Shown here in pieces: positions 1 to 9,346 of a stretch of 37,828 bases of DNA. This stretch comes from Bacillota bacterium. Its GTDB lineage: Bacteria > Bacillota > Clostridia > Clostridiales > Clostridiaceae. Each line of letters starts with the position of its first letter. Position 1 is the first letter of the stretch. A program made the translations under genes and the position numbers. The notes beneath the pieces are model-generated. The model searched no databases, was not told the origin of the DNA, and saw only the letters and a list, made by a program, of their open reading frames with translations. The stretch covers positions 1 to 37,828 of the forward strand of contig JAEXLD010000111.1 in NCBI GenBank assembly GCA_023445445.1. Reading direction: 5' to 3'.

Positions 1-1250
1 GTATAACTGTATATGATTGTGGTATCAGTACTACACCAGCTATGTTTATGACTACAGTACTAGATGATTATAAATGTCATGGAGCTATAATGATTACAGC
101 AAGTCATCTTCCTTATTATTATAATGGCTTAAAATTCTTTACACCTAATGGAGGATGTGAAAAAGAGGATATAAATAATATTATTAATTTAGCAAGTGAT
201 TCAATTAATGATAGTGAAAATTCTGTATCTGAAATTGGAGAAGTAAAAGAAGTAAACTTAATAGAAGATTATTCAAAAGTATTAGTTGATAAAGTAAGAA
301 AAGCTATAAACATGGAAAGACCATTAGAAGGTAGTAAGATAATTGTTGATGCTGGAAATGGAGCAGGGGGATTTTTTGCTACAAAGGTATTGGAAAAACT
401 AGGTGCAGATACTAAAGGAAGTCAATATCTTAATCCAGATGGAAATTTTCCTAATCATATACCTAATCCAGAAAATGAAGAAGCTATGGATTCTATTAAA
501 AATGCTGTATTAAAATCCAAGGCAGATTTGGGAATAATATTTGATACAGATGTGGATAGAGCTGCAATAGTTTCTAAATCAGGGGAAGAAATAAATAAGA
601 ATTCTCTTATAGCATTAATATCAGCAATAGTCATAGAAAAAGATAAAGGTACAACTATAGTTACAGATTCAATTACATCTACAGGGTTAACAGAATTTAT
701 AACAGAGCTAGGAGGAGTTCATCACAGATTTAAAAGGGGATACAAAAATGTTATAAATGAAGCTAAGAGACTAAATAAAAAGGGGATTGATTGTCCTATT
801 GCAATAGAAACCTCTGGACATGCAGCCTTAAGAGAAAACTATTTCTTAGATGATGGAGCTTACCTTGTAGTGAAGATTATCATAGAAATGTCAAAGCTAA
901 AAAAGGAAAATAAGGATATATGTGATTTAATAAAAAATTTAAAATATCCATTAGAAAGCGAAGAAAAGAGAATAAAAATTAAATGTGAGAACTTCAGGGA
1001 ATATGGAGAATCTGTTATAGAAAATTTAAAAGTATACGTTAGCCAGTATAAGGATTGGGATATAGAATCTAAAAATTATGAAGGGATAAAATTAAATTGT
1101 AATAAAGAAAAGGGATGGGCCCTTTTAAGGGTATCTCTTCATGAGCCAATCCTTGCTATAAATATAGAAAGTGACATTGAAGGTGGAGTAAAGAGTATTA
1201 GTGATAGAATTGATATTTTTATGAAGAAATACAGTTCCTTAGAGGTTTAG
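1..1250 (+). CDS. Phosphoglucomutase/phosphomannomutase family protein, 5' truncated by the window
   Basis: The reading frame is open from base 3 and runs into the window from outside, so the true start is not visible. The family interconverts hexose 1-phosphate and 6-phosphate in the cytoplasm. The visible part holds the phosphoserine loop (TASHLP, where the family usually has TASHNP), the metal-binding loop DTDVDR (usually DGDGDR), and the sugar-binding motif ETSGHAALRE followed by DDGA. The end is a typical C-terminal phosphate-binding domain, so only the first part of domain 1 is missing. The variant Ser-loop and metal-loop residues are conservative, and I read the protein as active. Glucose versus mannose (or glucosamine) specificity cannot be decided from this. 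A strong hairpin terminator follows. Confidence 0.85.
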   Translation, partial: ITVYDCGISTTPAMFMTTVLDDYKCHGAIMITASHLPYYYNGLKFFTPNGGCEKEDINNIINLASDSINDSENSVSEIGEVKEVNLIEDYSKVLVDKVRKAINMERPLEGSKIIVDAGNGAGGFFATKVLEKLGADTKGSQYLNPDGNFPNHIPNPENEEAMDSIKNAVLKSKADLGIIFDTDVDRAAIVSKSGEEINKNSLIALISAIVIEKDKGTTIVTDSITSTGLTEFITELGGVHHRFKRGYKNVINEAKRLNKKGIDCPIAIETSGHAALRENYFLDDGAYLVVKIIIEMSKLKKENKDICDLIKNLKYPLESEEKRIKIKCENFREYGESVIENLKVYVSQYKDWDIESKNYEGIKLNCNKEKGWALLRVSLHEPILAINIESDIEGGVKSISDRIDIFMKKYSSLEV

Positions 1251-1325
1251 AAAATAAAGTGGATTATTAAGTGTTAATTGAATATGTAAGTACATTATTA
1301 ATAACATTAATTTAAATAAGTAAAA

Positions 1326-1373
1326 AATAAGACCTATAGATTAAGAAGTTCTTAATTTATAGGTCTTATTTTA
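1326..1373 (+). terminator. Rho-independent terminator after the phosphohexomutase
   Basis: A 22-base left arm (1326-1347) pairs with 1350-1371 with one G-U pair, and a T-rich run follows. It separates the mutase from the DUF3237 gene. Confidence 0.8.
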
Positions 1374-1450
1374 TTTAATATATAAAGTTTATATAAAATA
1401 CCCTATAATTAATTTAAGGATAAATATAAAAAGAAAGGGAGAAGTTATAA

Positions 1451-1891
1451 ATGTTTTTAGAAGCTGATTTAGTTATGAAGTTAGAAGTAGAAATTACTAA
1501 CTCTATGGCTGTAGGAAATGGGTTAAATGGATATCTTAATGTTATTCCAATTATAGGGGGTAACTTTAATTGTTTAAATAATGATGGGGTATTTGTTAAG
1601 GGAAAGGTATTACCTGGAGGTGCAGATTGGAATACAAGGAAAAGTGAAACTTTAGCTCATGCTTTTGCTAAATATACAATTCAAACTGAAGATAATATAT
1701 TTATCTCTGTTGAAAATGAAGGCTATTTAGATGATAAAGGCATTAGTCAAATTATTAAGACTGTACCTAAATTTAAAGTTGATGAAAATAGTAATTACAG
1801 CTACTTAAATACAGGGGTATTTGTTGCTTCATTAGAGTTGGATTTTTCCGAAAAAAGTATTGTATTAATAAAAGTGTACAAGCTTAAATAA
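1451..1891 (+). CDS. DUF3237 domain protein
   Basis: 146 residues, the usual size for a DUF3237 (UPF0311) single-domain protein. The family hallmark VLPGGADWNTRKSETLAHAF is visible near residues 53-72, followed by a T-E-D-N-I-F-I-S-V-E-N-E-G strand pattern. No signal peptide or membrane segment, so it is probably cytoplasmic. The start has a good ribosome site (aagggagaag, 6 bases upstream). Function of the family is unknown. It ends 47 bases before the next gene's start, with no terminator between, so it probably shares a transcript with the esterase. A TATAAT at 1404-1409 could be its -10 box, but no convincing -35 is visible. Confidence 0.85.
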   Translation: MFLEADLVMKLEVEITNSMAVGNGLNGYLNVIPIIGGNFNCLNNDGVFVKGKVLPGGADWNTRKSETLAHAFAKYTIQTEDNIFISVENEGYLDDKGISQIIKTVPKFKVDENSNYSYLNTGVFVASLELDFSEKSIVLIKVYKLK

Positions 1892-1938
1892 GAAATTATA
1901 AAGGTTATCAATAAGAATTTATTATGAGGAGAACTTTT

Positions 1939-2898
1939 ATGGATAATGAATATAAAGAAATAATAAAAGATTCATCAAAGGATAAAGCGTTTAAATTTCT
2001 TCCAGAGGAATATAGAATGGAAAATGCAAAACAAGGAACTATCCAGAGCTTAGAATATAAGGTAGAAGGCTTAGAAGGTAATATTAAACACTTAAATCTT
2101 TACCTTCCTTATGGATATGAAGCTAAGGATAAGAATAAAAAGTATAATATTCTATATCTAATGCATGGTGGTGGTGAAGATGAAAATTTACTATTTGGAG
2201 GTCCAGGTAAAAATACAGAGCTAAAGAATATATTAGATAATATGATTGCAAGTGGTGATATGGAGCCTATGATTGTGGTTACACCTACGTTTTATGGGGT
2301 TAAAAATAATTTGAAAAATAATGAAGAACTTTGCAATGTTGAAAGCCTTGATCATATTCTGCCTATAGTGGAAACTAAATATTTTCATGAGGAATTAATT
2401 AATGATTTAATTCCCTTTGTGGAAACTAAATATAATACCTATACAAAATCAGTTAATAAAGAGGATTTAAAGGTTTCTCGTCAACATAGAGCCTTTGGTG
2501 GATTTTCTATGGGATCAGTTACTACCTGGTATACCTTTATAAACTGTCTAGATTATTTCAAGTATTTTATACCATTAAGTGGTGATTGCTGGGAACTGGT
2601 TCAAAAGGCTGAAGGGAATATGGCAAGGGAAACCGCTGAATATTTGGCAACGGTAGCAAAAAATTCAGAATATACTACGAAGGATTATTATTTACTTTGT
2701 GCTTCAGGGGAGTTAGATATTGCCTATCCTAATATGAAACCACAAATGGATGCTCTAAAAGAATTAAAGGATAGTTTTATTTATTCATCAGATTTAAAAG
2801 AAGGTAATTTTTATTTTATTGTAGCTCCTGGTGGCATTCATAATTGGCATTGGATTAACCAATTTATTTATAATATACTTCCTGATTTATTTAATTAA
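1939..2898 (+). CDS. Esterase, CE1/esterase-D-like alpha/beta hydrolase
   Basis: 319 residues from ATG 1939. An in-frame ATG at 1924 is less likely because the ribosome site tgaggag (1925-1931) overlaps it and lies 7 bases before 1939. Alpha/beta hydrolase features: strand plus oxyanion loop LMHGGGEDE, nucleophile elbow GFSMGS with Ser190, probable acid Asp260 in ASGELD, and His301 in GGIHNWHW. The closest family is the putative esterase/feruloyl-esterase group (carbohydrate esterase family 1), which removes acyl groups from plant-polysaccharide sugars. There is no signal peptide, so if it is a sugar esterase it works on imported oligosaccharides. Its place just before an importer and a family 3 glycosidase fits that, but the substrate is inferred. 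Confidence 0.8.
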   Translation: MDNEYKEIIKDSSKDKAFKFLPEEYRMENAKQGTIQSLEYKVEGLEGNIKHLNLYLPYGYEAKDKNKKYNILYLMHGGGEDENLLFGGPGKNTELKNILDNMIASGDMEPMIVVTPTFYGVKNNLKNNEELCNVESLDHILPIVETKYFHEELINDLIPFVETKYNTYTKSVNKEDLKVSRQHRAFGGFSMGSVTTWYTFINCLDYFKYFIPLSGDCWELVQKAEGNMARETAEYLATVAKNSEYTTKDYYLLCASGELDIAYPNMKPQMDALKELKDSFIYSSDLKEGNFYFIVAPGGIHNWHWINQFIYNILPDLFN

Positions 2899-2914
2899 TA
2901 TAATGGATTTTAGG

Positions 2915-2951
2915 ATATTGGAGGCTGTGAGAATGGCCTCCAATATTTTTA
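2915..2951 (+). terminator. Rho-independent terminator after the esterase
   Basis: Arms atattggaggc (2915-2925) and gcctccaatat (2936-2946) pair perfectly around a 10-base loop and are followed by a T-run. Confidence 0.85.
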
Positions 2952-3139
2952 TTTATATATTTATTTAGATAAAAATATTGGAAAGAATAGATATAAGTTA
3001 GTTGAAAAATTGTCTTATTTATTTGTTATTAAGAAAGTATTGAAAGCATATGAATATAAAAAAGCTAGAATTTATAGAGGAAAATAGGTGGAATTTTTTG
3101 GGTGTTATTATAAAATTTTTTGATATAAAATTTAGCTAG

Positions 3140-3196
3140 ATATAGTAGTACTTTATGAAGAATATTTTTATTTTATGTAAAGGTATACTACTATAT
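3140..3196 (+). repeat. Bulged inverted repeat in the leader of the Opp-type importer
   Basis: Atatagtagta (3140-3150) is matched exactly by tactactatat (3186-3196), and cttta/taaag extends the stem inward with a 3-base bulge (gta) on the right. The centre is about 30 bases long. No T-run follows, so it is not a standard terminator. It ends about 35 bases before the ribosome site of the binding-protein gene. It could be an operator pair or an mRNA structure. The 2899-3245 gap holds nothing else I can support apart from the upstream terminator. Confidence 0.5.
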
Positions 3197-3245
3197 TAAA
3201 AATAGTAAAAATTTTAATTACAAAACTATTAAGGGAGATGTGATT

Positions 3246-4961
3246 ATGAAAGTCAAAAAAATTCTTAGCCTTATTTGCACAGTGGCTATTGCTACAGGAC
3301 TATTTATAGGCTGTAAATCAAATGGAGAAAATAAAGGAGAAACTGGAGAAAATACAAAGCCAGCAGCATTAACAATTTTACAAGAATCCTCACAAGGATG
3401 GGTAAGAAACTTTAACCCATACAATAAGCCAACTCAATTTATTCAAGGATTTATGTATGAACCATTAGTTATTTTTGATGCAAATAATGGTGGAAAAGAA
3501 ACAATGTGGTTAGCTGAAGACATTAAGAGTGAGTCAGATAACAAAACTCTTATAGTAAAATTAAGAAAAGATGTTAAGTGGAGTGATGGCGAAGCCTTCA
3601 ATGCTGATGACGTAGTATTCACATACACATATTCAAAGGACAAACCAGAAATAGATACAACTGGCAATTGGCATGGAGATAGTCCAAAGCTACAATCAGT
3701 TGAAAAGGTAGATGATTATACAGTTAAATTTGTAATGTCAAAGCCTAATGTATTTAGCAGAAAAGATATATTCTATCAAGCTTGGATGGTTCCAGAACAT
3801 GTATTCTCTAAAATTTCTGATCCAGCTACAGCAGTAATAGACAATCCAGTTGTTACAGGTTCTTTCTCAGAAGTTAAAGATTATACTCCTGAAATGGTTG
3901 TTTTAGGCAGAAATCCAAACTTCTGGAAAGCTGATGATTTAAAGGTAGATGAATTAAGAATACCACAATTTGATGGAAATGATGCTGCCTTAGCATTATT
4001 AGAAGAAGGAAATGTTGACTGGGCTTATATTATGATTCCAGACATTGAAAACACTTATGTAAAAGGCGATGCTCATAAAAAATATTGGTATGGTAGAAAT
4101 GACGCTATAAGACTAAGTTTTAACTATATGACTAAAAATGAAAATAATAAGAAAGCTTTCAATTCAGTAGACTTTAGAAGAGCAGTATCTTTAGCAACTG
4201 ATAGAAATACTATTAATAAATCTGCAGCATTTGGTTACTTAAGTGATGAAATACCAACAGTTACTGGATTACCACCAATGTTATCAGGTTATATAAATAA
4301 AGATGCAAAAGCACTTTCAGATCCATATACTAAATTTGATTTAACTGAAGCAGGAAAGATTCTTGATAAAGCAGGTTTTGTAGATAAAGATGGAGATAAA
4401 TTTAGAGATAATCCAGATGGAACTCCAATTAAATTTGATATAATTTCCCCTGCAGGTTGGTCAGATTGGAATGCAGGAGCTCAAATAGTTGCAGAAAACT
4501 TACAAAAAGTTGGAATAAATGCTACAAATGCACCTAAAGAACTTGGAGTAGTTACTGAAGCATGGGGAACTGGTGACTTCGATATGTTATATACAGCTTA
4601 TGGACAAAACACAAATATTTGGAAGTACTACTTTGATACAATTGGCGACCAATCAAGATTCTTAACAAGTACTTGGTGGTCAACTTGTCAAAATAATTAT
4701 AAGAATGATGAAATGACAGCTTTAATAGAAGAATTACCAGTAGCAGATGAAAAGAGACAAGCTGAAATAGTAGAAAAGATTGAAAAATTCTTTGCTGAAA
4801 ATATGATTAGTGTACCAGTCTTATTTAATGGTAAGTGGAATATTTATAATGATTCCAGATTTACAGGATGGACAACAGAAGAAGGTAAGGGTCCAGACCC
4901 ATCAAACTGTATACACGATTCTAAAGTATTACAATTAATGGAATTAGAACCAGTAAAATAG
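3246..4961 (+). CDS. Family 5 extracellular solute-binding lipoprotein of an Opp/Dpp-type ABC importer
   Basis: 571 residues from ATG 3246. The ribosome site aagggag (3231-3237) is 8 bases upstream; a GTG at 3240 is too close to it. The N-terminus is a lipoprotein signal: Lys-rich start, hydrophobic stretch and lipobox LFIGC with Cys23, followed by a Gly/Asn/Glu-rich linker. The rest is a full SBP_bac_5 (OppA/DppA-like) fold, including the DVVFTY region (WSDGEAFNADDVVFTY) typical of the family. It captures the ligand outside the membrane and hands it to the permeases that follow. Although named for peptides, several family 5 proteins (for example in Thermotoga) bind oligosaccharides; the downstream family 3 glycosidase makes a sugar ligand likely here. 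That is inference from context. Confidence 0.9.
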   Translation: MKVKKILSLICTVAIATGLFIGCKSNGENKGETGENTKPAALTILQESSQGWVRNFNPYNKPTQFIQGFMYEPLVIFDANNGGKETMWLAEDIKSESDNKTLIVKLRKDVKWSDGEAFNADDVVFTYTYSKDKPEIDTTGNWHGDSPKLQSVEKVDDYTVKFVMSKPNVFSRKDIFYQAWMVPEHVFSKISDPATAVIDNPVVTGSFSEVKDYTPEMVVLGRNPNFWKADDLKVDELRIPQFDGNDAALALLEEGNVDWAYIMIPDIENTYVKGDAHKKYWYGRNDAIRLSFNYMTKNENNKKAFNSVDFRRAVSLATDRNTINKSAAFGYLSDEIPTVTGLPPMLSGYINKDAKALSDPYTKFDLTEAGKILDKAGFVDKDGDKFRDNPDGTPIKFDIISPAGWSDWNAGAQIVAENLQKVGINATNAPKELGVVTEAWGTGDFDMLYTAYGQNTNIWKYYFDTIGDQSRFLTSTWWSTCQNNYKNDEMTALIEELPVADEKRQAEIVEKIEKFFAENMISVPVLFNGKWNIYNDSRFTGWTTEEGKGPDPSNCIHDSKVLQLMELEPVK

Positions 4962-4991
4962 ATTATTAATTAATATTAGAGGAGGAGAAAG

Positions 4992-5981
4992 ATGAAATAT
5001 ATTTTGAAACGATTATGGTTTTATTTTATGGCCTTTATCGGAGCATTTACATTAAACTTCTTTCTTCCTCGTCTTATGCCAGGAGACCCAGTCCAAATGA
5101 GATTAGGAGAGCTTGCACAACAAGGTGGTAAAGTAGATCCAGCCACTATAGCAGCTATTGAAAAAATGTTTGGAATTAATAGCAATGAGCCTTTAATAGT
5201 AACTTATTTTAGAAATTTTGTTGATATATTGAAAGGTGATTGGGGAGTTTCTTTTACAAATAACCTATATCCTGTTACGCAAGTAATAAAAAGACCATTA
5301 GGATGGACAATATTTTTATGTGGAACAGCATTAATATTATCATTTATTATTAATACGGCTTTAGGTATATTTGTTGCATGGAGAAGAGGAAGTAGATTAG
5401 ATACCACATTAACAGTTGGTGGACAAATTATGGCAAATATTCCTGCTGTAATTATTGCATTAACTCTAAGTTATACATTGGCTTATACTGGAGTTTTCCC
5501 TAAGGGGTATGCAATTACGCCCTTATTATATGCCAAGGGTTTTGAATTCGTTAAGGATGTTGCCTATCATGCTTTCCTGCCAGTAACTGCTATTCTTTTA
5601 AGTAGCTTTAGTGGAATAATGGGTATGAGGGCTAATATGATAAATCAATTAGGTGAAGATTATATAGTTATGGGGGTTGCAAAAGGCGTTCCTGATAAAA
5701 AGATAATGTTTAAGTATTGTGCAAGAAATGCTATGTTACCAGTAGTAACTTCCTTTGCAATGCAAGTGGGATTTCTACTTGGTGGACAACTACTTATTGA
5801 AAATGTATTTAACTATCCAGGATTAGGAAAATTAATGATTCAGGCTATTAATGGTAGAGACTATCCATTAATGCAAGGTATTTTACTTATGACTACTATT
5901 TTGATGCTGTCAGCTAATTTTATCGCAGATATGAGTGTTTTTATTCTTGATCCAAGAATTAGAAGACAATCAGGAGAATAA
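4992..5981 (+). CDS. ABC importer permease, OppB/DppB type
   Basis: 329 residues. It has an N-terminal membrane helix followed by the LPRLMPGDP segment typical of OppB/DppB, then five further hydrophobic segments. The cytoplasmic coupling loop that contacts the ATPase (EAA-like) is visible as GEDYIVMGVAKGVPDKKIMF, and RNAMLPV follows it. It forms half of the transmembrane channel, paired with the next gene. The ribosome site aggaggag lies just upstream of ATG 4992. It follows the binding-protein gene by 30 bases and belongs to the same operon. Confidence 0.92.
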   Translation: MKYILKRLWFYFMAFIGAFTLNFFLPRLMPGDPVQMRLGELAQQGGKVDPATIAAIEKMFGINSNEPLIVTYFRNFVDILKGDWGVSFTNNLYPVTQVIKRPLGWTIFLCGTALILSFIINTALGIFVAWRRGSRLDTTLTVGGQIMANIPAVIIALTLSYTLAYTGVFPKGYAITPLLYAKGFEFVKDVAYHAFLPVTAILLSSFSGIMGMRANMINQLGEDYIVMGVAKGVPDKKIMFKYCARNAMLPVVTSFAMQVGFLLGGQLLIENVFNYPGLGKLMIQAINGRDYPLMQGILLMTTILMLSANFIADMSVFILDPRIRRQSGE

Positions 5982-6007
5982 TTATAAGGAAAGTATGAGG
6001 TTAAGAT

Positions 6008-6964
6008 ATGGTAAAGAAATTATTAAAGTCTAGAATAGTTAATTTTTTAAAAGAGTCTCCTAAAACTACTGCTGGAGTAGTTTTAATACTTATTGTATTA
6101 GTATTAACTCTTGGAGCAAACTTATTTACACCATATGAACCTATGCAAACATTTGATGGATTATGGCGTGTAGCTCCATCATCTAGCCATATTCTTGGAA
6201 CCACACAAGCAGGTAAGGATGTATGGGCCCAAACTTTATATGGTGGAAGAGTATCCATATCAGTTGGAATTTTTGCAGGGTCAATTGCAGTGGTTTTAAG
6301 TTTAATAATTGGAATTACTGCAGGTTATTTTGGTGGAGGAGTAGATAATGGAATTACAACTACAATAAATATAATTATGGTTATTCCACAAACAGTATTA
6401 CTATTAATAATAGCATCAATGATAGGGAAAATATCACCACTAGCCATTGGAACTATAATAGGTCTTACTTCTTGGCCATGGGGAGCTCGTGTTTATAGAG
6501 CACAAACTATGAGTTTAAGAAATAGGGAGTTTGTAAAATCTGCTGAAACTTTAGGAGAATCTAAAATACGTATATTATTCGTAGAAATAATGCCTAATAT
6601 GCTATCAATGATAACTTCAGGTTTTATAGGAACAGTAATATATGCTATTATGGCACAATCTTTTATTGAATTCATAGGTTTTGGAGATAGAATGTCAGTA
6701 ACTTGGGGTCAAATGTTAAATAATGCCCAAAGCACTGGTGCTTTAAATAGTGGAGTATGGTGGGAAATACTTGGACCAAGTGTATTTGTAATATTATTTG
6801 GGGCAGGCCTTACATTAATTAATTTCTCCATTGATGAGATATCCAATCCAAAATTAAGAGCTCAAAGAATTATGAGAAAATACTATAAAGAAAAGAAAAA
6901 ACAAGAAAGATTATTAAAGAGAGAGTTTTCAGAAATTACTACTAGTGAAGGAGGCATAAAGTAA
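6008..6964 (+). CDS. ABC importer permease, OppC/DppC type
   Basis: 318 residues. N-terminal OppC_N helix, then the conserved segment ILGTTQAGKDVWAQTLYGGR that marks OppC/DppC proteins, and a BPD_transp_1 domain with the coupling loop NREFVKSAETLGESKIRI. The C-terminus is a long charged cytoplasmic tail (Lys/Arg/Glu-rich) of about 40 residues. Ribosome site gagg at 5997-6000, 7 bases before the ATG. The last base of its TAA is the first base of the next gene's ATG, so the two are translationally coupled. Confidence 0.92.
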   Translation: MVKKLLKSRIVNFLKESPKTTAGVVLILIVLVLTLGANLFTPYEPMQTFDGLWRVAPSSSHILGTTQAGKDVWAQTLYGGRVSISVGIFAGSIAVVLSLIIGITAGYFGGGVDNGITTTINIIMVIPQTVLLLIIASMIGKISPLAIGTIIGLTSWPWGARVYRAQTMSLRNREFVKSAETLGESKIRILFVEIMPNMLSMITSGFIGTVIYAIMAQSFIEFIGFGDRMSVTWGQMLNNAQSTGALNSGVWWEILGPSVFVILFGAGLTLINFSIDEISNPKLRAQRIMRKYYKEKKKQERLLKREFSEITTSEGGIK

Positions 6965-7941
6965 TGGGAGTACTACTTGAAGTTGAAAATCTTTGTGTTG
7001 ACTATATAACAGAAAGAGGACATATAAGAGCAGTAGATGACGTAAGCTTTGTTATTGAAGAAGGAAAAAGTTTAGGACTAGCAGGAGAATCAGGTTGTGG
7101 AAAAAGTACCATTGCTTATTCCTTAATGAGATTGCATAGACCTCCAGCCCTTATTACTGGTGGAAAAATAATAATGGATGGAAAAGATATTTTAGCCTTA
7201 TCAGAAAATCAGTTACAAGATTTCAGATGGAATAAAATAAGTATGGTATTCCAATCAGCTATGAACTGTTTAAATCCAGTAGTTACTCTTGAAAATCAAT
7301 TTTTTGAACTTTATAAAATCCATGGAATAACTAAAAATAAAAAAGAATCAAGAAAGATGGCAGAAGAACTTTTAGAATTGGTAGGTATTCCAGCTAATCG
7401 TTTAGGGGACTACCCACATCAATTTTCAGGAGGAATGAGACAGCGTGCTGTAATTGCCATGGCATTAGCATTAAAACCAAGACTTCTTATATTAGATGAA
7501 CCTACTACAGCTTTAGACACTGTAGTTCAAAGAGAAATACTGCAAAAAATATATGAGTTAAAGGAAAAACTCAATTTTTCAATTCTATTTATTACTCATG
7601 ATATTAGTTTAATGATGGAATTCTGTGATACTGTATCAATAATGTATGCAGGAAAAATTGTTGAACAAGCATCTTCCAAGAAGATATTAAAGAATCCTCA
7701 GCATCCATATGCTTACGGATTAAAGAATTCCTTCCCTTCATTACAAGGGGAAATAAAATATATGGAAGGGATTCCAGGTTCACCATTAAATTTAAGTTGT
7801 ATTCCTAAAGGATGTAGATTCCAAGATAGATGTTTTAAAGCAACTAAAATATGTTTTGAAGAAGAACCAATAAAAAGTTCAAAGGATGATGAATTCTTCT
7901 TCTGCCATAATCCATTAGAACTGGTAAAGGAGATAGGATAA
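6964..7941 (+). CDS. ABC importer ATPase, OppD/DppD type
   Basis: 325 residues. Walker A GESGCGKST, Q-loop near VFQSAMNCLNP, signature SGGMRQR, Walker B LLILDEPTTALD and switch His in ITHD are all intact. The C-terminal oligopeptide/dipeptide-ABC extension contains the usual cysteine-rich end (CRFQDRCFKATKIC). It pairs with the next ATPase to power the importer at the inner face of the membrane. Its start overlaps the preceding stop codon by one base. Confidence 0.93.
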   Translation: MGVLLEVENLCVDYITERGHIRAVDDVSFVIEEGKSLGLAGESGCGKSTIAYSLMRLHRPPALITGGKIIMDGKDILALSENQLQDFRWNKISMVFQSAMNCLNPVVTLENQFFELYKIHGITKNKKESRKMAEELLELVGIPANRLGDYPHQFSGGMRQRAVIAMALALKPRLLILDEPTTALDTVVQREILQKIYELKEKLNFSILFITHDISLMMEFCDTVSIMYAGKIVEQASSKKILKNPQHPYAYGLKNSFPSLQGEIKYMEGIPGSPLNLSCIPKGCRFQDRCFKATKICFEEEPIKSSKDDEFFFCHNPLELVKEIG

Positions 7942-7944
7942 GAT

Positions 7945-8940
7945 ATGAAAGAACAAGAATTAGTACAACCAATATTTAGTGTAAAAAATGTTACAATGGA
8001 TTTTAAAGTTGCTAAAAAAAGCTTTTTTTCAAAGAAAAGTATTATTCGTGCTTTAAATGACATATCTTTTGACTTATATCCTGGAGAGTCTTTGGCAATA
8101 GTTGGAGAATCAGGTTGTGGAAAGTCTACATTATGTAGGATTGCAATGAAATTCTATGAACCAAGTTTTGGAGAAATGTTTTTTGAAAAGGAAAATATTA
8201 ATGAATTAAAAGGTGAAAAACTTAAAAATTATAGACAAAAGACTCAAATGATTTTTCAAGATCCATTTTCATCTTTAAATCCATTACACAACATATATTA
8301 TCATCTTAAAAGGCCATTAGAACTTTATCATCCTTCTGATGAAGAGACAATGTTAAAAAAGATGGATGAATATCTAACAATGGTAGGATTAACTCCACCT
8401 AAGGACCAAGGTGAAAAGTTTCCACATCAACTTTCTGGTGGGCAAAAGCAAAGAGCTTATATTGCAAGAGTACTAGCAGTGGGAGCAGATGTGATTTTTG
8501 CAGATGAGCCTACTTCAATGCTTGATGTATCTATAAGACTTGGAGTTTTAAACTTATTAAATAAACTAAAAAAGGAAATGAACAAATCTTTTGTATATAT
8601 TACTCATGATATTGCTACAGCAAGATATTTTGCTGATAGAATAATAGTATTATATGCTGGTCATATGGTTGAATGGGGAGATGTAGATAAAGTAATTTGC
8701 AATCCAAAACATCCATATACTAAGCTTCTTGTAGCAGCCGCTCCAGATCCTGAAAGAGAAGGAGTAATTGATTTACCTGTTGTAAGAGATAAAGATACAG
8801 AAATAAGGCAGTGGACTCCTGAAAGTAAAGGGTGTCCATTTAGAACTAGATGTCCAGAAGCAAAGGAAATTTGCGAAAGTAAATGTCCAGAAGCTAGAGA
8901 AGTGGAACCAGGACAATTTATTAGATGCATACATGGTTAG
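7945..8940 (+). CDS. ABC importer ATPase, OppF/DppF type
   Basis: 331 residues, starting 3 bases after the previous stop. Walker A GESGCGKST, Q-loop IFQDPFSSLNP, signature LSGGQKQR, Walker B VIFADEPTSMLD and ITHD are complete. Leu and Met replace the usual residues after the Walker B Glu-Pro-Thr-Ser, which is common in this group. The C-terminal extension carries five Cys (CPFRTRCPEAKEICESKCP and a final IRCIHG), typical of OppF/DppF. It is the last gene of the importer operon; a terminator lies at 9094. Confidence 0.93.
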   Translation: MKEQELVQPIFSVKNVTMDFKVAKKSFFSKKSIIRALNDISFDLYPGESLAIVGESGCGKSTLCRIAMKFYEPSFGEMFFEKENINELKGEKLKNYRQKTQMIFQDPFSSLNPLHNIYYHLKRPLELYHPSDEETMLKKMDEYLTMVGLTPPKDQGEKFPHQLSGGQKQRAYIARVLAVGADVIFADEPTSMLDVSIRLGVLNLLNKLKKEMNKSFVYITHDIATARYFADRIIVLYAGHMVEWGDVDKVICNPKHPYTKLLVAAAPDPEREGVIDLPVVRDKDTEIRQWTPESKGCPFRTRCPEAKEICESKCPEAREVEPGQFIRCIHG

Positions 8941-9093
8941 TTAATGGAAGGATTCGAATAAAGAAATATAAAAAAGATAGAGAATTTAAGAATTTAATTT
9001 TCTTTCTTTAATAATTAACATATTTAGATATTTTAAATTAATATAGTTACCAAGATGCCAAAAGGAATACTATGTTAAAAAAATTATTATTAT

Positions 9094-9127
9094 AAATCCT
9101 AGAGGTGTAAACTCTGGGATTTATTTT
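9094..9127 (+). terminator. Rho-independent terminator of the importer operon
   Basis: Arms aaatcctagag (9094-9104) and ctctgggattt (9112-9122) pair with one G-U and are followed by attttt. It lies in the 406-base gap 8941-9346, which otherwise holds only the palindrome and promoter described next; no coding sequence was seen there. Confidence 0.75.
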
Positions 9128-9176
9128 TGGAAGTAAAATATCTTAAAAGATATTCAGAAAAAATAATTACATAATT

Positions 9177-9219
9177 TTACCTTTAAATCTATTTAAAGGT
9201 AATGTGAATATTATATAAT
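9177..9219 (+). promoter_or_regulatory. 12-bp-arm palindrome overlapping a candidate promoter of the response-regulator gene
   Basis: Ttacctttaaat (9177-9188), a 2-base centre, then atttaaaggtaa (9191-9202) form a perfect inverted repeat with no T-run after it, so it looks like a protein-binding site. A TATAAT at 9214-9219 has TTTAAA (9192-9197) 16 bases upstream as a possible -35, which falls inside the right arm. A regulator bound here would meet RNA polymerase directly. The -35 is poor, so activation is as likely as repression. Confidence 0.5.
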
Positions 9220-9346
9220 ATTAATATGTAAGATAAATTGATTTTTTAACAATTCATATTAATGGGTAAGAAATTAAAGGGGAAAAAGTAGAAAATATTG
9301 ATGTGAAGTTGTTATGATTTTATGGTAATAATAGGGGGAGAATAGT

